Assembly (NCBI RefSeq): GCF_003725335.1
Contig: NZ_QIBY01000001.1
Coordinates: 415,780 to 479,779 of the forward strand
DNA from: Parvibacter caecicola
Lineage (GTDB): Bacteria > Actinomycetota > Coriobacteriia > Coriobacteriales > Eggerthellaceae
Direction: 5' to 3'
DNA length: 64,000 nucleotides
Shown here: positions 17,576-28,981 of the stretch, one piece after another
How the letters are laid out: each line of letters begins with the position of its first letter
How positions within the stretch are numbered: the stretch's first letter is position 1
Translations under genes and position numbers: made by a program
The notes under the pieces: model-generated
What the model was told of the DNA's origin: nothing
Database searches by the model: none
What the model saw: only the letters and a program-made list of their open reading frames with translations

Positions 17576-18499
17576 CTAGGCGGCAATGTCGAAACCCCAC
17601 TCCTGCCAAATTTTAGCGCAATCGTCATCGGTCATACACCATTCCAGGAAATCGGCGGCTGCCTGGGCGTTCTCGCTCTGGGCAGTTACCGCGCCGGGGT
17701 ACACGATGGCCTTGTGGGTGTCGTCGGGCACGATGGAGCAAATCTCCACGCCGCCCATGCGGTACACGTCGGAGGTGTACACCAGGGCGATGTCCACGTC
17801 GCCGGTTTCAGCGTACTTGCACACGTCGCCCACCTTGGCGCCGAAGGTGATCTTGGGCAGAAGAGACGCCGACCATTCGCCGCCGGTGCCGGTGGCATCG
17901 GCGCCCGTGGCACCATCGGGCTCGGTGTAAGCGCCCACCGTGGAAAGCGACTGGGCGGCGTAGTTGCCGGCGGGAACGTTCTCATCGCCCACGGAAAGGG
18001 TGTACTCGCCGGCGGCAATCTGCTCCAGGGTAATGTCCTGCCCCACCAAAGGCCCGCCGGCCTTGGTGACTATCACCAGCTGATTGGTGAACATGGTCTG
18101 ACGAGTGGCGGCATCAACGTAGCCCTTTTCCTCGGCCGTGTCCATGGTGCCCTTCGAGGCGGTAATCAATATGTCGGCGTACTGACCGGCCCCCAGCATC
18201 TCGTTCAAGGTGCCGGAGCCCTCGTACTGGGTGTCGCCGAACTTCACGTTCGGATGCTGCTCGGTATAAAGGGCCTGGGCATCGGCCATGGCTTTAGTGA
18301 GGGAATTGGCGGCGAAAATTTGCAGCACCACTTCCTCGGCGGGCTCGGATGCAGTGGGCTCTGCGGTGTTTTGCTGCTCGCTGTTGGCGCCCTGCGATGA
18401 GTTCTGGCTGCCGTTATCCTGAGTGCAGCCGGCCAAGCCCATGGTGCCCACCAAAGCGACGGCGCACAAACCGGCGAACAGTGCTTTCGATTTCCCCAT
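17576..18499 (-). CDS. modA: Molybdate-binding lipoprotein
   Basis: 307 residues from ATG 18499 (AAGGAG five bases upstream; the GTG two codons earlier is too close). The signal peptide ends in lipobox LAGC with the lipid-modified Cys at 25, then a Ser/Gln/Glu linker. The solute-binding fold shows IFAANSLTKAMADA, YEGSGTLNEMLGAGQYADILITA and VYPGAVTAQSENAQAAADFLEW, all ModA-like. It captures oxyanion outside the membrane for ModBC. An insert rich in Gly/Thr/Asp (GATGADATGTGG) near 200 is unusual. The promoter and a palindrome lie upstream. Confidence 0.93.
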   Translation of the reverse strand: MGKSKALFAGLCAVALVGTMGLAGCTQDNGSQNSSQGANSEQQNTAEPTASEPAEEVVLQIFAANSLTKAMADAQALYTEQHPNVKFGDTQYEGSGTLNEMLGAGQYADILITASKGTMDTAEEKGYVDAATRQTMFTNQLVIVTKAGGPLVGQDITLEQIAAGEYTLSVGDENVPAGNYAAQSLSTVGAYTEPDGATGADATGTGGEWSASLLPKITFGAKVGDVCKYAETGDVDIALVYTSDVYRMGGVEICSIVPDDTHKAIVYPGAVTAQSENAQAAADFLEWCMTDDDCAKIWQEWGFDIAA

Positions 18500-18529
18500 T
18501 GCCACTCCTTAGCTTTTGTTCGCAAATGC

Positions 18530-18594
18530 GTGATATATCCTCTCCCGAATATAATCACAAAACAAATGCTAAAGATTCAAATATTCGTTGTCAA
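18530..18594 (-). promoter_or_regulatory. modA promoter with a palindrome at the transcript start
   Basis: Minus strand TTGACA (18589-18594), 17-base spacer, TAGCAT (18566-18571); the start would be near 18559. Immediately downstream, GTGATATAT (18530-18538) and ATATAATCAC (18549-18558) form an imperfect inverted repeat, placed where a repressor such as ModE could block transcription. No modE gene is in the window. Confidence 0.55.
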
Positions 18595-18667
18595 GAATTA
18601 TTTTGGTTTGAGGATAAACAAGGGCCGTCACAACTCGCGCCGAATCGCAGGGCAGCCGCAGGGCACC

Positions 18668-20287
18668 CTAAAATGCGATGACGGAATAGATGAACCAGTT
18701 GTCGGAGTAGGGGTGGAAGAACGATTCACTGCTCACCACTTCGCCACCGAAGCGCTCGGCAAACGCCGCCGCGGTTTCCGGTGCCCCGACGAATAACGCC
18801 TTGCCGCCATAACCGTCGAGCAGCTGAGGCCAAGAGAAATCCATGATCATACCCGGCTCAAGGGCCCGGTAGGCCTCCTGGGGGTCGATGTAGACGATGG
18901 GAAGGCCCTCTCCGCTCGCCGAGATGATGCTCGCCGCCAAGTCATCGGAGAACACCAAGGTCTCGTTCCCGCCATTTTCCGCTTGCAGCTCCTGGCATAA
19001 GGCACCGTAGGCAACAAGACCCTGGGGGTTCTCGGGACTGCAGGCGCAAACCAACAGGCACCCCGCAGTCAACGAGGCTAGAAGCACCGTCATCAGGATG
19101 CCGGCAACCCGGAGCAATCGGCCCTTAACCTTCTCAAACGCCCACGCCATCACCAGGATGATCGGCCCCAGCGCCACTGCCATGTAGCGGTAGTAGATAA
19201 CCGGCTGATCCAACAAAAGCGATGCGACTGCCGCCACCAGGGCCGTCCCCGCGTAGATTGCCAAGAAAAACAGAGGGCCCACAAGAACAAGCTCGCGTTT
19301 TCGGGCACCTCCCGCTGCGTCGGAAGCCGAACCCGTCGCTCGCCCGATGCCATAGAGATAGCCCAGCTCAATAAGGACAATCAGGAGAGCCAAGACAGCA
19401 AACAACCTGTTTATTTCAGACGAGAACGGCATAGCGGAAGGAAAGCCAGTCACTTCTGGCGCATTGAAGGGAAAGAGGGCCAGCTCGGCAAAAGCGCCCG
19501 GATAGTTGAACGCTATCCAAAAGCCGCCGGAAACCGTTGCCGCCTGTGAGGCCGCCACAAGGAGCCACGGCGCATAGGAAACAACAGCCGCAGCGGCGAA
19601 CAGCAACCAGCGGGCAAGGTTGCGTTTGCGATCTTGCGGCTGGCGGGCAACCGCCACCAACACCATCAGCTGGATGCAGAAGGCGGCAATGGCCCCATAA
19701 TAGTGCAGGTAAGCCGCAACAGCGCTGGCCAGCGCCAGCAGCGCCCACCAGCTAAGCGGAAGCGGCGCCGAGTTTCCCCGGCCGTTGCGAAGGAGCTGAG
19801 CCGTCAGGCGCCAGCCGTAAATGGCGGCTACCATGACTGCCACCATAAGCCACGCATACATGCGAATCTGCAGCGCCACATGCATTGACCAGGGCACCAG
19901 AAAGACAAGGGCCGAAAACAGCATCCCCACTGTGGGGCCGAAATCCTTGCGCACGTGGGTGTAGCCCAGCATCGCCAACGCCACGGCTCCCGCCACAGAA
20001 ACCAGTCGATAGACCACTATGTTCTGGCCGAACACCAGGTACACGCAATGGAGCATCCAATAGTAAAGCACCGGGTGCACGTCGGCGGCGCCGATGGTCC
20101 ATATCTCTTCGAAGGAATGGGCGGCCATCCCCACCGAATAGGCCTCGTCGAACCACAGGGCGTCATAGTTGGCCATCAGGGCCAAGAGCAAGGCGCCCGC
20201 CGCCACAATACCAAGATGGATGCGCCCCCAGCGCCCCGCCGCACCGGTGCTCTTCGCTTCGGGCAACTGCACGCCCCCGCTACTCAT
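18668..20287 (-). CDS. Polytopic membrane glycosyltransferase (GT39/ArnT-like)
   Basis: 539 residues with about ten to twelve hydrophobic helices. The early outer loop holds ANYDALWFDEAYSVGMA at 40-56; the acidic FDE motif is the catalytic signature of polyprenyl-phosphate-sugar transferases of the GT-C fold. The C-terminal ~120 residues form a soluble domain (ETLVFSDDLAASIISASGEG). Such enzymes take sugars from lipid carriers and attach them outside the cytoplasmic membrane. The upstream GT2 gene overlaps its start by 8 bases and would make the lipid-linked donor. The exact acceptor is unknown. AGGAGA precedes the ATG. Confidence 0.8.
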   Translation of the reverse strand: MSSGGVQLPEAKSTGAAGRWGRIHLGIVAAGALLLALMANYDALWFDEAYSVGMAAHSFEEIWTIGAADVHPVLYYWMLHCVYLVFGQNIVVYRLVSVAGAVALAMLGYTHVRKDFGPTVGMLFSALVFLVPWSMHVALQIRMYAWLMVAVMVAAIYGWRLTAQLLRNGRGNSAPLPLSWWALLALASAVAAYLHYYGAIAAFCIQLMVLVAVARQPQDRKRNLARWLLFAAAAVVSYAPWLLVAASQAATVSGGFWIAFNYPGAFAELALFPFNAPEVTGFPSAMPFSSEINRLFAVLALLIVLIELGYLYGIGRATGSASDAAGGARKRELVLVGPLFFLAIYAGTALVAAVASLLLDQPVIYYRYMAVALGPIILVMAWAFEKVKGRLLRVAGILMTVLLASLTAGCLLVCACSPENPQGLVAYGALCQELQAENGGNETLVFSDDLAASIISASGEGLPIVYIDPQEAYRALEPGMIMDFSWPQLLDGYGGKALFVGAPETAAAFAERFGGEVVSSESFFHPYSDNWFIYSVIAF

Positions 20288-21227
20288 CGCTTGTCTCCTT
20301 CACAATGTAAAGGGGCCTGCCTTTGGCCTCCAGGTACGTTTTTGCCAGATATTGCCCCAGCACTCCCAGGCAGAACAGCTGCAGCGAGCCCACGAACAGA
20401 ATGATGCACGCTGTTGAGGCCCAGCCGGCCACCGGATCGCCGAACATCACATAGCGCACCACGATGAACGCCACCGCAACGATGAGCGTGGCGAACAGCA
20501 CCAAACTGCCCAGCGAGGCCACCTGAAGGGGCGTGGTGGAGAATCCCATGATGCCGTTTAAGGCATAGCGGAAAAGCCCCGCCATGCTCCATTTCGTGTC
20601 GCCGGCACGGCGCTCTACGTTCTCGTAGGAGATCCACTCGGTATCAAAGCCAACCCAGCCATAGAAGCCCTTGGTGAACCGGTTGCGCTCTCCCAGGGCC
20701 AAAATCGCATCCACCACCGACCGCCGCATGAGGCGGTAATCCCGCTCGCCGGAAACGAACTCCACATCCGAAAAGGCGTTGATGATGTGGTAAAAAGCGC
20801 GGGAGAGGGCCGAGCGCAGCGGAGCCTCCCCCTTCCGGTTGCTGCGGCGGGTGGCCACGCAGTCGCACCCGATGGTTTGCATGCGGTCGTACATCTCCGG
20901 CAAAAGCGCTGGCGGATCTTGCAAATCGGCATCCATCAGCGCTACGTAATCGCCATGGGCAGCGGCAAGGCCGGCGTATATGGCCGCCTCTTTCCCGAAA
21001 TTGCGGGAAAAGGACACCCATCGGATGCGACAACCCTCCCCTGCCGGGCGCGCCTGCCGCAATGCGGCCAAGGTGCCGTCCTTTGATCCGTCGTCAACGA
21101 AGACAAACTCGAAATCCAGCCCTTGGGCAACATGCATATCCAAGGCCACCCGGCCGCACTCCTCCAGGAATGCGGCCAGCACGGCCTCTTCGTTGTAACA
21201 GGGGACCACGATAGACATTAAGGGCAT
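20280..21227 (-). CDS. Polyprenyl-phosphate glycosyltransferase (GtrB/DPM1-like GT2)
   Basis: 315 residues. GT2 catalytic domain at 1-225: SIVVPCYNEEAVL, FVFVDDGSKDGTL, SFSRNFGKEAAIYAGL and the metal site LMDADLQDPPALLPEM; two C-terminal membrane helices follow (SLVLFATLIVAVAFIVV and ACIILFVGSLQLFCLGVLG). This is the GtrB/ArnC/DPM1 layout that loads a nucleotide sugar onto polyprenyl phosphate. It overlaps the GT-C gene by 8 bases, so the two form a donor-synthesis and transfer pair. The start is ATG 21227 with GGAAGGAA upstream. Confidence 0.9.
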   Translation of the reverse strand: MPLMSIVVPCYNEEAVLAAFLEECGRVALDMHVAQGLDFEFVFVDDGSKDGTLAALRQARPAGEGCRIRWVSFSRNFGKEAAIYAGLAAAHGDYVALMDADLQDPPALLPEMYDRMQTIGCDCVATRRSNRKGEAPLRSALSRAFYHIINAFSDVEFVSGERDYRLMRRSVVDAILALGERNRFTKGFYGWVGFDTEWISYENVERRAGDTKWSMAGLFRYALNGIMGFSTTPLQVASLGSLVLFATLIVAVAFIVVRYVMFGDPVAGWASTACIILFVGSLQLFCLGVLGQYLAKTYLEAKGRPLYIVKETSDE

Positions 21228-21294
21228 GAAAGCCGAGTTCCTTCCTGGCGCTTAGCACCAACTTGCTCGATTTCCGGCTTGAGACAGCAACCTT

Positions 21295-22875
21295 TTATCG
21301 ACCGGATACGCCTACATTCATTTGGTTGTTCGGATAGTCTCCCTCGATTCCGTGCTCGGGGGCCGAAGCGGTGCCCTTGATAGCGCCGTTCTCGATGTAC
21401 GCGACAACACCCGGCTTATCCCCGAACCACCAGTAACCCTCTTGGAGATACTCGGGGAAGTCGGCACCTAGCGGTTCCCCATCTTCCTCAAGCGAGGCAG
21501 TAGAGCCATCGGCAACGATGTTTCCCTGGATGTCCATCAGGCAGCTATAATCCCTGTCCCTGTCATCATCGGTGGCACCGTAGCCTTCCAGGATGTGATT
21601 CTTGGAATCCACTGAAACCCAGATCAGTCCCTCATTGGGCGTCCCAAACCTCAGATCGCCTTCCTGGAACGGAACGAGCCACTTCTGGGTAGAGATGCAG
21701 TAGAGGCCAGCGAGGTCTTTGTTGGCGCCCCCGTGGGGATTCACCTTCTCGGCCACAACCGACACTATGCTGTTTGCTCCCGGCTGATCGTCAAACGCAA
21801 ACAACCGCGCGTTTTCGATATCGCCGGGCACGTTGAGCGTGCTGGGGTCGAAGACGACATTGCCAGAATAATCCACAACTACATCGGCATCGAAACCATC
21901 AAGCATGTAACCGTTCCCCAGCGACTCCAAATACTCTTCGTTTTGGGCCAACACCGTACCATCGGTGCTCAGAATACAGCCGCCGATGCACAAAACGCCA
22001 TCGCGGTAGGCATTGTCCGAAGATGTAGCGGATCCGCGCATCTCGAATTGGATATCAAACTCAACCGGCACTGTGCCTTCGTCCGCATACTGATAGAAAT
22101 CGCTATCTGCCACAGTGAATATCACGTTGCCCTGCTCATCCAAAACCACGAAGACCGGGCTATTGAAGCCACCCAGACGCAGCACCATTCTGCCATCAAC
22201 ATAAGTCGGATTATTTTCAACCTCGGCGCGGTGGAGGGATCCTTGAGAGTAGAATTCGAAACTATGCACAAGATCGGTGAGGTCTTTGACAATCTTTCCC
22301 GTTTGATCCAGCAGCGCATAATGGGTTAGGTTATTGAACTCCGTGTCCCATTCCTCGTCGTACTCGCTCGTTTCCCAGGCCACGAAAATACGGCCCTCGG
22401 AAAAACCGCCCATCGGATACATTTCCGGATTCTCGAATGGTGCTTGATTACCCTCCAAGTCTTCCAAGCCCCACTGATTCACAGCGTTGCCGTCAGCGGT
22501 CATGCGCAGTCCGGTCAGGAAATAACGGTTAGGGATGGAGAGCTTTGCCGCCTCCGGCTCGGGCTCCGGTTCGTCAGCGGGTGCCGCCTCCGGCTCGGGC
22601 GCCGGGGCTTCCTGCACCGGTTCGGGGGCAGGTGCTGGCTCCTCGCTCTTCGAGCACCCGCTCAACGCCGTCACGGCAAGAAGGGTTGCCAGCACCACCG
22701 CAGCGGCACCGGCAACTACCCCGGCCTTTTTCATGTTTTCCTGCTTTGCTTGCATCAATTCTTCCTTTCCTTCCTTTTGCATTCCCGATTTGTCTTCTTC
22801 TGTCAGCAGATACCCGCAACGAGCGCAATATGTCGAGCATCGTCCAAGGGGGCTCCTGCAGCGTGGGCATCTCAT
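21295..22875 (-). CDS. Zinc-ribbon protein with internal lipoprotein-like signal and large outer domain
   Basis: 526 residues from ATG 22875 (GGAAGGAAGGGG upstream). Residues 1-24 form a zinc ribbon (MRCPRC..CSTYCARCGYLL; Cys 3, 6, 13, 17, 20). At 48-74 comes MKKAGVVAGAAAVVLA.., ending in LSGC, which looks exactly like a lipoprotein signal peptide; a Pro/Glu/Ala linker follows, then ~400 residues of repeating beta-rich units (ALLDQTGKIV, VVLDEQGNVIF, VVDYSGNVVFD) like WG/propeller repeats. A second in-frame start, ATG 22755 with GGAAG upstream, would make only the lipoprotein. Function unknown. Confidence 0.7.
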   Translation of the reverse strand: MRCPRCRSPLGRCSTYCARCGYLLTEEDKSGMQKEGKEELMQAKQENMKKAGVVAGAAAVVLATLLAVTALSGCSKSEEPAPAPEPVQEAPAPEPEAAPADEPEPEPEAAKLSIPNRYFLTGLRMTADGNAVNQWGLEDLEGNQAPFENPEMYPMGGFSEGRIFVAWETSEYDEEWDTEFNNLTHYALLDQTGKIVKDLTDLVHSFEFYSQGSLHRAEVENNPTYVDGRMVLRLGGFNSPVFVVLDEQGNVIFTVADSDFYQYADEGTVPVEFDIQFEMRGSATSSDNAYRDGVLCIGGCILSTDGTVLAQNEEYLESLGNGYMLDGFDADVVVDYSGNVVFDPSTLNVPGDIENARLFAFDDQPGANSIVSVVAEKVNPHGGANKDLAGLYCISTQKWLVPFQEGDLRFGTPNEGLIWVSVDSKNHILEGYGATDDDRDRDYSCLMDIQGNIVADGSTASLEEDGEPLGADFPEYLQEGYWWFGDKPGVVAYIENGAIKGTASAPEHGIEGDYPNNQMNVGVSGR

Positions 22876-23233
22876 GGTTATCGCCCCTTCCTTCCGGCAG
22901 CATTCAATTGCGGTTCGCGCACTGGAAAACACCCAGAACCCGCCTTCTGAAGGAAAACGCAAAAATGCCCCAAAGGGGCGAACCCCCTCAGGGCAACTTG
23001 GCGGCAATGGCATATGAGGTTGTCGAAGCTATGAAAAGTAATCGAACGGGGAGAGCGGGCAGGACGCAAATCGCCCCGCCAAGCAAAGGGCGCGCTAGAG
23101 GTCTTTCTTAGAAGACCCCCCCCATTTCGTATTTGAGCAGTTAAAAGCATGGGTGGCAGTCTAGCACAAATACCTACGGGCGATATGGGAAAACGGCAGG
23201 GCGCCCCCAGTGCCCCAAAAACCGGGCCAAGCC

Positions 23234-25459
<2,226 letters not shown>

Positions 25460-25996
25460 TTAGGCGGCGTGATGGGAAGCGGAAATCATGTGATCGATGG
25501 TGATGCCGCACACGGCCATGGTGACGCCGCGGCAGATGAGGAAGAACGCCAAGAAGATGACGAACGAAGCCGGCACCAAGAAGAACGCCAGGGCGCACAG
25601 CAGCGACACGATGCCGTTGAAGGCCACCCAGCCGCGGCCGGACGCACCTTTGGCCCGCACCGCGATGATCAGCTCCACGATGCCGTAAGCGGCCATGAAC
25701 ACGCCGGCCACCCACGGGATGACGGCGGAGAAGAACACCGGGTGCAGCAGCAGCGCCGCCCCCAACACGATGTCGCACACGCCGTACACGATGGTCCAGC
25801 CGTCCAGGTCCATCTGGTCGCGGTAACGGGCGTAGGCGTAAATGTCGAAGGCGCCCGCCATCACCAGGAAAGCGCCGGCCACCGAGGTAACCGCCACCAG
25901 AGTGATGCCCGGGACCACCAGGAACACAAAGCCAATGATCACAAGTGCCAGCCCAAGGAAGAACAGGCCCCAGTCGCGTTTCGTCTTTACATCCAT
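25460..25996 (-). CDS. DUF308/HdeD family membrane protein
   Basis: 178 residues from ATG 25996 (AAGGAG eight bases upstream). Six hydrophobic helices in three pairs, with Gly-rich turns such as GLFFLGLALVIIGFVFLVVPG and IVYGVCDIVLGAALLLHP, match the HdeD/DUF308 fold. In enterics HdeD is linked to acid resistance, but the biochemical role of the family is unknown. It lies alone between galU and ligA. Confidence 0.85.
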   Translation of the reverse strand: MDVKTKRDWGLFFLGLALVIIGFVFLVVPGITLVAVTSVAGAFLVMAGAFDIYAYARYRDQMDLDGWTIVYGVCDIVLGAALLLHPVFFSAVIPWVAGVFMAAYGIVELIIAVRAKGASGRGWVAFNGIVSLLCALAFFLVPASFVIFLAFFLICRGVTMAVCGITIDHMISASHHAA

Positions 25997-26193
25997 TTGT
26001 ACCACTCCTTCTTCTGCACAGCGCCTCCCCATAAGCCGGAGGCGCCAACTGCGGATGTTGCCAAGGCTATTATGGGCGCCTCCCCCACTGCGCATCTGGC
26101 AGAAAAACCACCTGTTCCCATCCAGTGGCCGCACTGTAAAGAGCCCATGGCGGAAACGGAGCGCCCCGACACACCCCCGACACGCCGCGCTGC

Positions 26194-26221
26194 TCCAGAA
26201 ACGAGAAAGGCAGAGATAGGA
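26194..26221. repeat. Truncated palindromic repeat
   Basis: CTCCAGAAACGAGAAAGG followed by CAGAGATAGGAT matches 37890-37917 with few changes, including the flank outside the palindrome, but the second arm is missing. It is a broken copy of the same element. Confidence 0.65.
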
Positions 26222-26235
26222 TGTGACAAAAGTGA

Positions 26236-26267
26236 ACGTCCCCCTGACCCGGGCGGCAGGGGGACGT
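26236..26267 (-). terminator. Terminator after galU
   Basis: ACGTCCCCCTG/CAGGGGGACGT, an 11-bp stem with a 10-base loop, followed on the minus strand by TCACTTTTGTC. It is 26 bases past the galU stop and ends the ccm-galU operon. Confidence 0.75.
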
Positions 26268-26293
26268 GCGAAGGATTGGTTGGCGGGAAGCGG

Positions 26294-27109
26294 TTAGCAG
26301 ATGCCAGCGCGGCGGCAGAGCTCGTTGTTGGTGGCCAGCCAGCTCTCCACGGTGCCGGTGTCAAACCCGTCGGCCGGGTCTACCACCAGGGCGTACATCT
26401 CTTCTTCGGCCAGCACCGCCTCCAGCGCGTCAGTGAGCTGGATTTCACCGCCCACGCCAGGGCGCACATCGGCCAAAAGCTCCATGACCCGAGGGCTCAG
26501 CAGATATCGACCGAACACCGCAAGATGAGTGGGGGCGTCTTCAAGCGCCGGCTTCTCCACGAGGCCGCTCACCTTCCACACGCCCTCGGACACCTCGGCG
26601 CCGTCGATGATGCCGAAGCGGCTCACTTCCTCGTCGGGCACCGGAATGACCGCAATCACACTGGCGCCGCCGTGGGCGTCGGAGACTGCCTTCATGGCCG
26701 GCAGCATAGCGTTGTCGGGCACCAGCACGTCCCCCAGCAGCACGAAGAAGGGCTCGTCGCCCGTTTTTCCGGCCGCTTGCAGCACCGCGTGCCCCAGCCC
26801 CAGCGCCTCGTCTTGGTACACGTAGCTCACCGGCAAGTTGCCCACCCGCTCAACTTCGTCGGCATAGGCGGCCTTGCCGCGAGCGCGCAGCTCTTCCACC
26901 AGGGCGGGATTGGGGGCGAAATGCTCCTCGATCACCTTCTTGGAGCGGCTGTTAATCAGCACCACCTCATCGGCGCCGGAGGCAAGCCCCTCTTCCACCA
27001 CGTACTGGATGGCGGGACGGTCCACCACCATTAGCATCTCCTTGGGCACGGCTTTGGTGGCGGGAAGGAAACGGGTGCCCAGGCCGGCTGCGGGAATGAG
27101 CGCTTTCAT
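26294..27109 (-). CDS. galU: UTP-glucose-1-phosphate uridylyltransferase
   Basis: 271 residues. It makes UDP-glucose, a donor for glycolipid and envelope glycans. Motifs: ALIPAAGLGTRFLPATKAVPKEML, VDRPAIQYVVEEGL, YQDEALGLGHAVL and FFVLLGDVLVPDN. Its ATG shares one base with the ccmD stop (TAATG), with AAGGACG inside the ccmD end, so translation is coupled to ccmD. A sugar-nucleotide gene at the end of a cytochrome c maturation operon is unexpected. Confidence 0.96.
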   Translation of the reverse strand: MKALIPAAGLGTRFLPATKAVPKEMLMVVDRPAIQYVVEEGLASGADEVVLINSRSKKVIEEHFAPNPALVEELRARGKAAYADEVERVGNLPVSYVYQDEALGLGHAVLQAAGKTGDEPFFVLLGDVLVPDNAMLPAMKAVSDAHGGASVIAVIPVPDEEVSRFGIIDGAEVSEGVWKVSGLVEKPALEDAPTHLAVFGRYLLSPRVMELLADVRPGVGGEIQLTDALEAVLAEEEMYALVVDPADGFDTGTVESWLATNNELCRRAGIC

Positions 27110-27300
27110 TATTCGTCCTTCCCCAGCTTCTCCTGCACTTCCTCTTCCAGAAGCGCGATTTGGGCAGTGGCCTTCTTGGTGCCGCGCATGATCATGAGCA
27201 CGTACACCAGAAGCGCCACCCAGATGAGCGCGTAGGCGGCAATCACGTAGGGGGCGGACGGAAGGATGGTGCTGTAAATTTCCGCAAGAATGGGATCCAT
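27109..27300 (-). CDS. ccmD: CcmD-like small membrane protein
   Basis: 63 residues: a short N-terminus, one helix (YVIAAYALIWVALLVYVLMI), then a basic-to-acidic tail (RGTKKATAQIALLEEEVQEKL). Size, layout and position after ccmC match CcmD, which helps release heme-loaded CcmE from CcmABC. The family is defined more by context than by sequence. GGAACAGCC lies before the ATG. Confidence 0.75.
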   Translation of the reverse strand: MDPILAEIYSTILPSAPYVIAAYALIWVALLVYVLMIMRGTKKATAQIALLEEEVQEKLGKDE

Positions 27301-27388
27301 GGCTGTTCCTCTTTCTCATTCACCGGGCGCGCCCACAGGGCCAATGGCGAAGCGGCGCGGCCCGAACTCAACTCGTCAAGACTGGTGG

Positions 27389-28159
27389 CTAATTCTCTTC
27401 CAGGGCGTCTTTCAGGGCTTCAACCCGCTGGCCCAGGCGCACTTGGCCGAAGCGGGCTCGGTACAGGGCGAAACCCACCGCCAGCATGCCCACCAGCACT
27501 ACCGCCAGGCAAATGCCCATATCGGCGGTCATGCCCCCTTCCCGCAGCACCACCGGGTGCACGCTGGAGGGAATGAGGCGGGTGATCATGAAGCAAATGG
27601 GCACGTCGATCAGCGCCACGATGCTCACAACGGCGGCGTACACGCTGCAGCGCTCCGGCTCGTCAACGGCATTGCGCAGAATGAAGTAGGCAATCACTAT
27701 GAGCATCAAGATGAGGTAGGTGGTAAGGCGCGGCTCCCAGGTCCACCACACGCCCCACTCGAAACGGGTCCACATCTCGCCAGTGATCATGGTCATGATG
27801 ATGAACAGCAGCGAAATTTCCATGGCCACCTTCGAGCAGGCGTCGAAACGGGCGTTGCGGGTGGCCAGAAACCGGATGCCGTAATAAGCGGCAAACACCA
27901 GCGCAATGAAGGACACCAGCGCCACCGGCATGTGGAAGTAAAAGATCTTCTGGGACAGCAGTAGCTGCTGAGTTACCATCGAATCGCCGATGAGGGCCGC
28001 CCCGTTCACCGAGGCCCCCACTACCGGCGGCACCCACAGAAACGTCAGCAAAAAGCCGATGGTGGTGAGCACCGCGCCCGCCACCAGCGCCACCGGCGCC
28101 ACTTTATCGGGCCACTGCCCCGCCTCCGGCAGCACCGGCGGCTTCTTCTCCTTTGCCAA
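27389..28159 (-). CDS. ccmC: Heme exporter CcmC
   Basis: 256 residues, six helices, with the tryptophan-rich heme-handling motif WGVWWTWEPRLTT at 135-147 and flanking His residues (one in YFHMPVA, another in SSVHPVV). With CcmAB it presents heme to CcmE outside the membrane. The start is TTG 28159 preceded by AGGAGGAAG. It is fifth in the operon ccmE-F-A-B-C-D. Confidence 0.93.
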   Translation of the reverse strand: MAKEKKPPVLPEAGQWPDKVAPVALVAGAVLTTIGFLLTFLWVPPVVGASVNGAALIGDSMVTQQLLLSQKIFYFHMPVALVSFIALVFAAYYGIRFLATRNARFDACSKVAMEISLLFIIMTMITGEMWTRFEWGVWWTWEPRLTTYLILMLIVIAYFILRNAVDEPERCSVYAAVVSIVALIDVPICFMITRLIPSSVHPVVLREGGMTADMGICLAVVLVGMLAVGFALYRARFGQVRLGQRVEALKDALEEN

Positions 28160-28231
28160 AACTTCCTCCTAAACCTTTCCATGCCGGGGCGCCCAACCAC
28201 GACGCCCCCGTTACCCATCGGGCGTGAGCCT

Positions 28232-28978
28232 CTAGGCCGTCACCACGAAATCGTAGAGCACCCAGGCGGCGAGAATCATTATCACATCGTAGCCGGCGGC
28301 AAGCACCAGCGAAACCGTCCACGTGGCGGCGAACACCTCGCCCCCCAGCAGGGTGGCGGTGGTGGCCGACACGCAGGCGTAGAGCAGCGGGAAAACCACC
28401 GGCACGAACAGAAGCGCCAGCATCACGTCTTTGCCCCGCGTATTCACGGTTATGGTGGAAAGCAGCGTGCCCACGCCGGCGATGCCCACCGATCCCACCA
28501 AAAGCGGCACCACGCTCAGCCACGCGGTTTCCGCCGGCGTGGCGAAGGAGGCGAAGAAGAACCAGAACAGCGGCACTGCCAGCACTTCCACCAGCAGGAT
28601 GAATATCAAATTCGACACCGCTTTCGCCAGAAAGATGGCGCCGCGGTCCACCGGCGCCAGCAAAAGCCCCTCAAGGCAACCGTTCTCCTTTTCGCGGGAA
28701 AACGACTTGTTCAGCCCCAGAAGCGAAGTGAACACGATGAGCACCCACAGAAGGCCGCCGCATACCTCAAGGTATTCCTGCGAGGGCTTGGCGAAGCTGA
28801 GGGCCACCCCCAAAACGATGATGACCAGCACCGCGTACACCACCATGGAAACCAGCATCTCCTTGGTGCGGAACTCTTGGGTGAGGTCTTTGCGCAGCAG
28901 TACCGAAAACTGGCGCAGCGCCGAGGGGGCCGCCGGGCGTCCGGCCACGGCAGTTGCCTTCGCGTAATCCTTCGCCAT
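28232..28978 (-). CDS. ccmB: Heme exporter permease CcmB
   Basis: 248 residues with six hydrophobic helices. The N-terminal RKDLTQEFRTKEML and the SREKENGCLEGLLLAPVDRG loop are CcmB hallmarks. It is the membrane partner of CcmA in releasing holo-CcmE. It starts three bases after the ccmA stop. Confidence 0.92.
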   Translation of the reverse strand: MAKDYAKATAVAGRPAAPSALRQFSVLLRKDLTQEFRTKEMLVSMVVYAVLVIIVLGVALSFAKPSQEYLEVCGGLLWVLIVFTSLLGLNKSFSREKENGCLEGLLLAPVDRGAIFLAKAVSNLIFILLVEVLAVPLFWFFFASFATPAETAWLSVVPLLVGSVGIAGVGTLLSTITVNTRGKDVMLALLFVPVVFPLLYACVSATTATLLGGEVFAATWTVSLVLAAGYDVIMILAAWVLYDFVVTA

Positions 28979-28981
28979 GGC

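Noticed and set aside
23116..23123. Run of eight C as a phase-variable tract
   Set aside because: It lies far upstream of the nearest start and not in a coding or spacer position; no evidence of switching.
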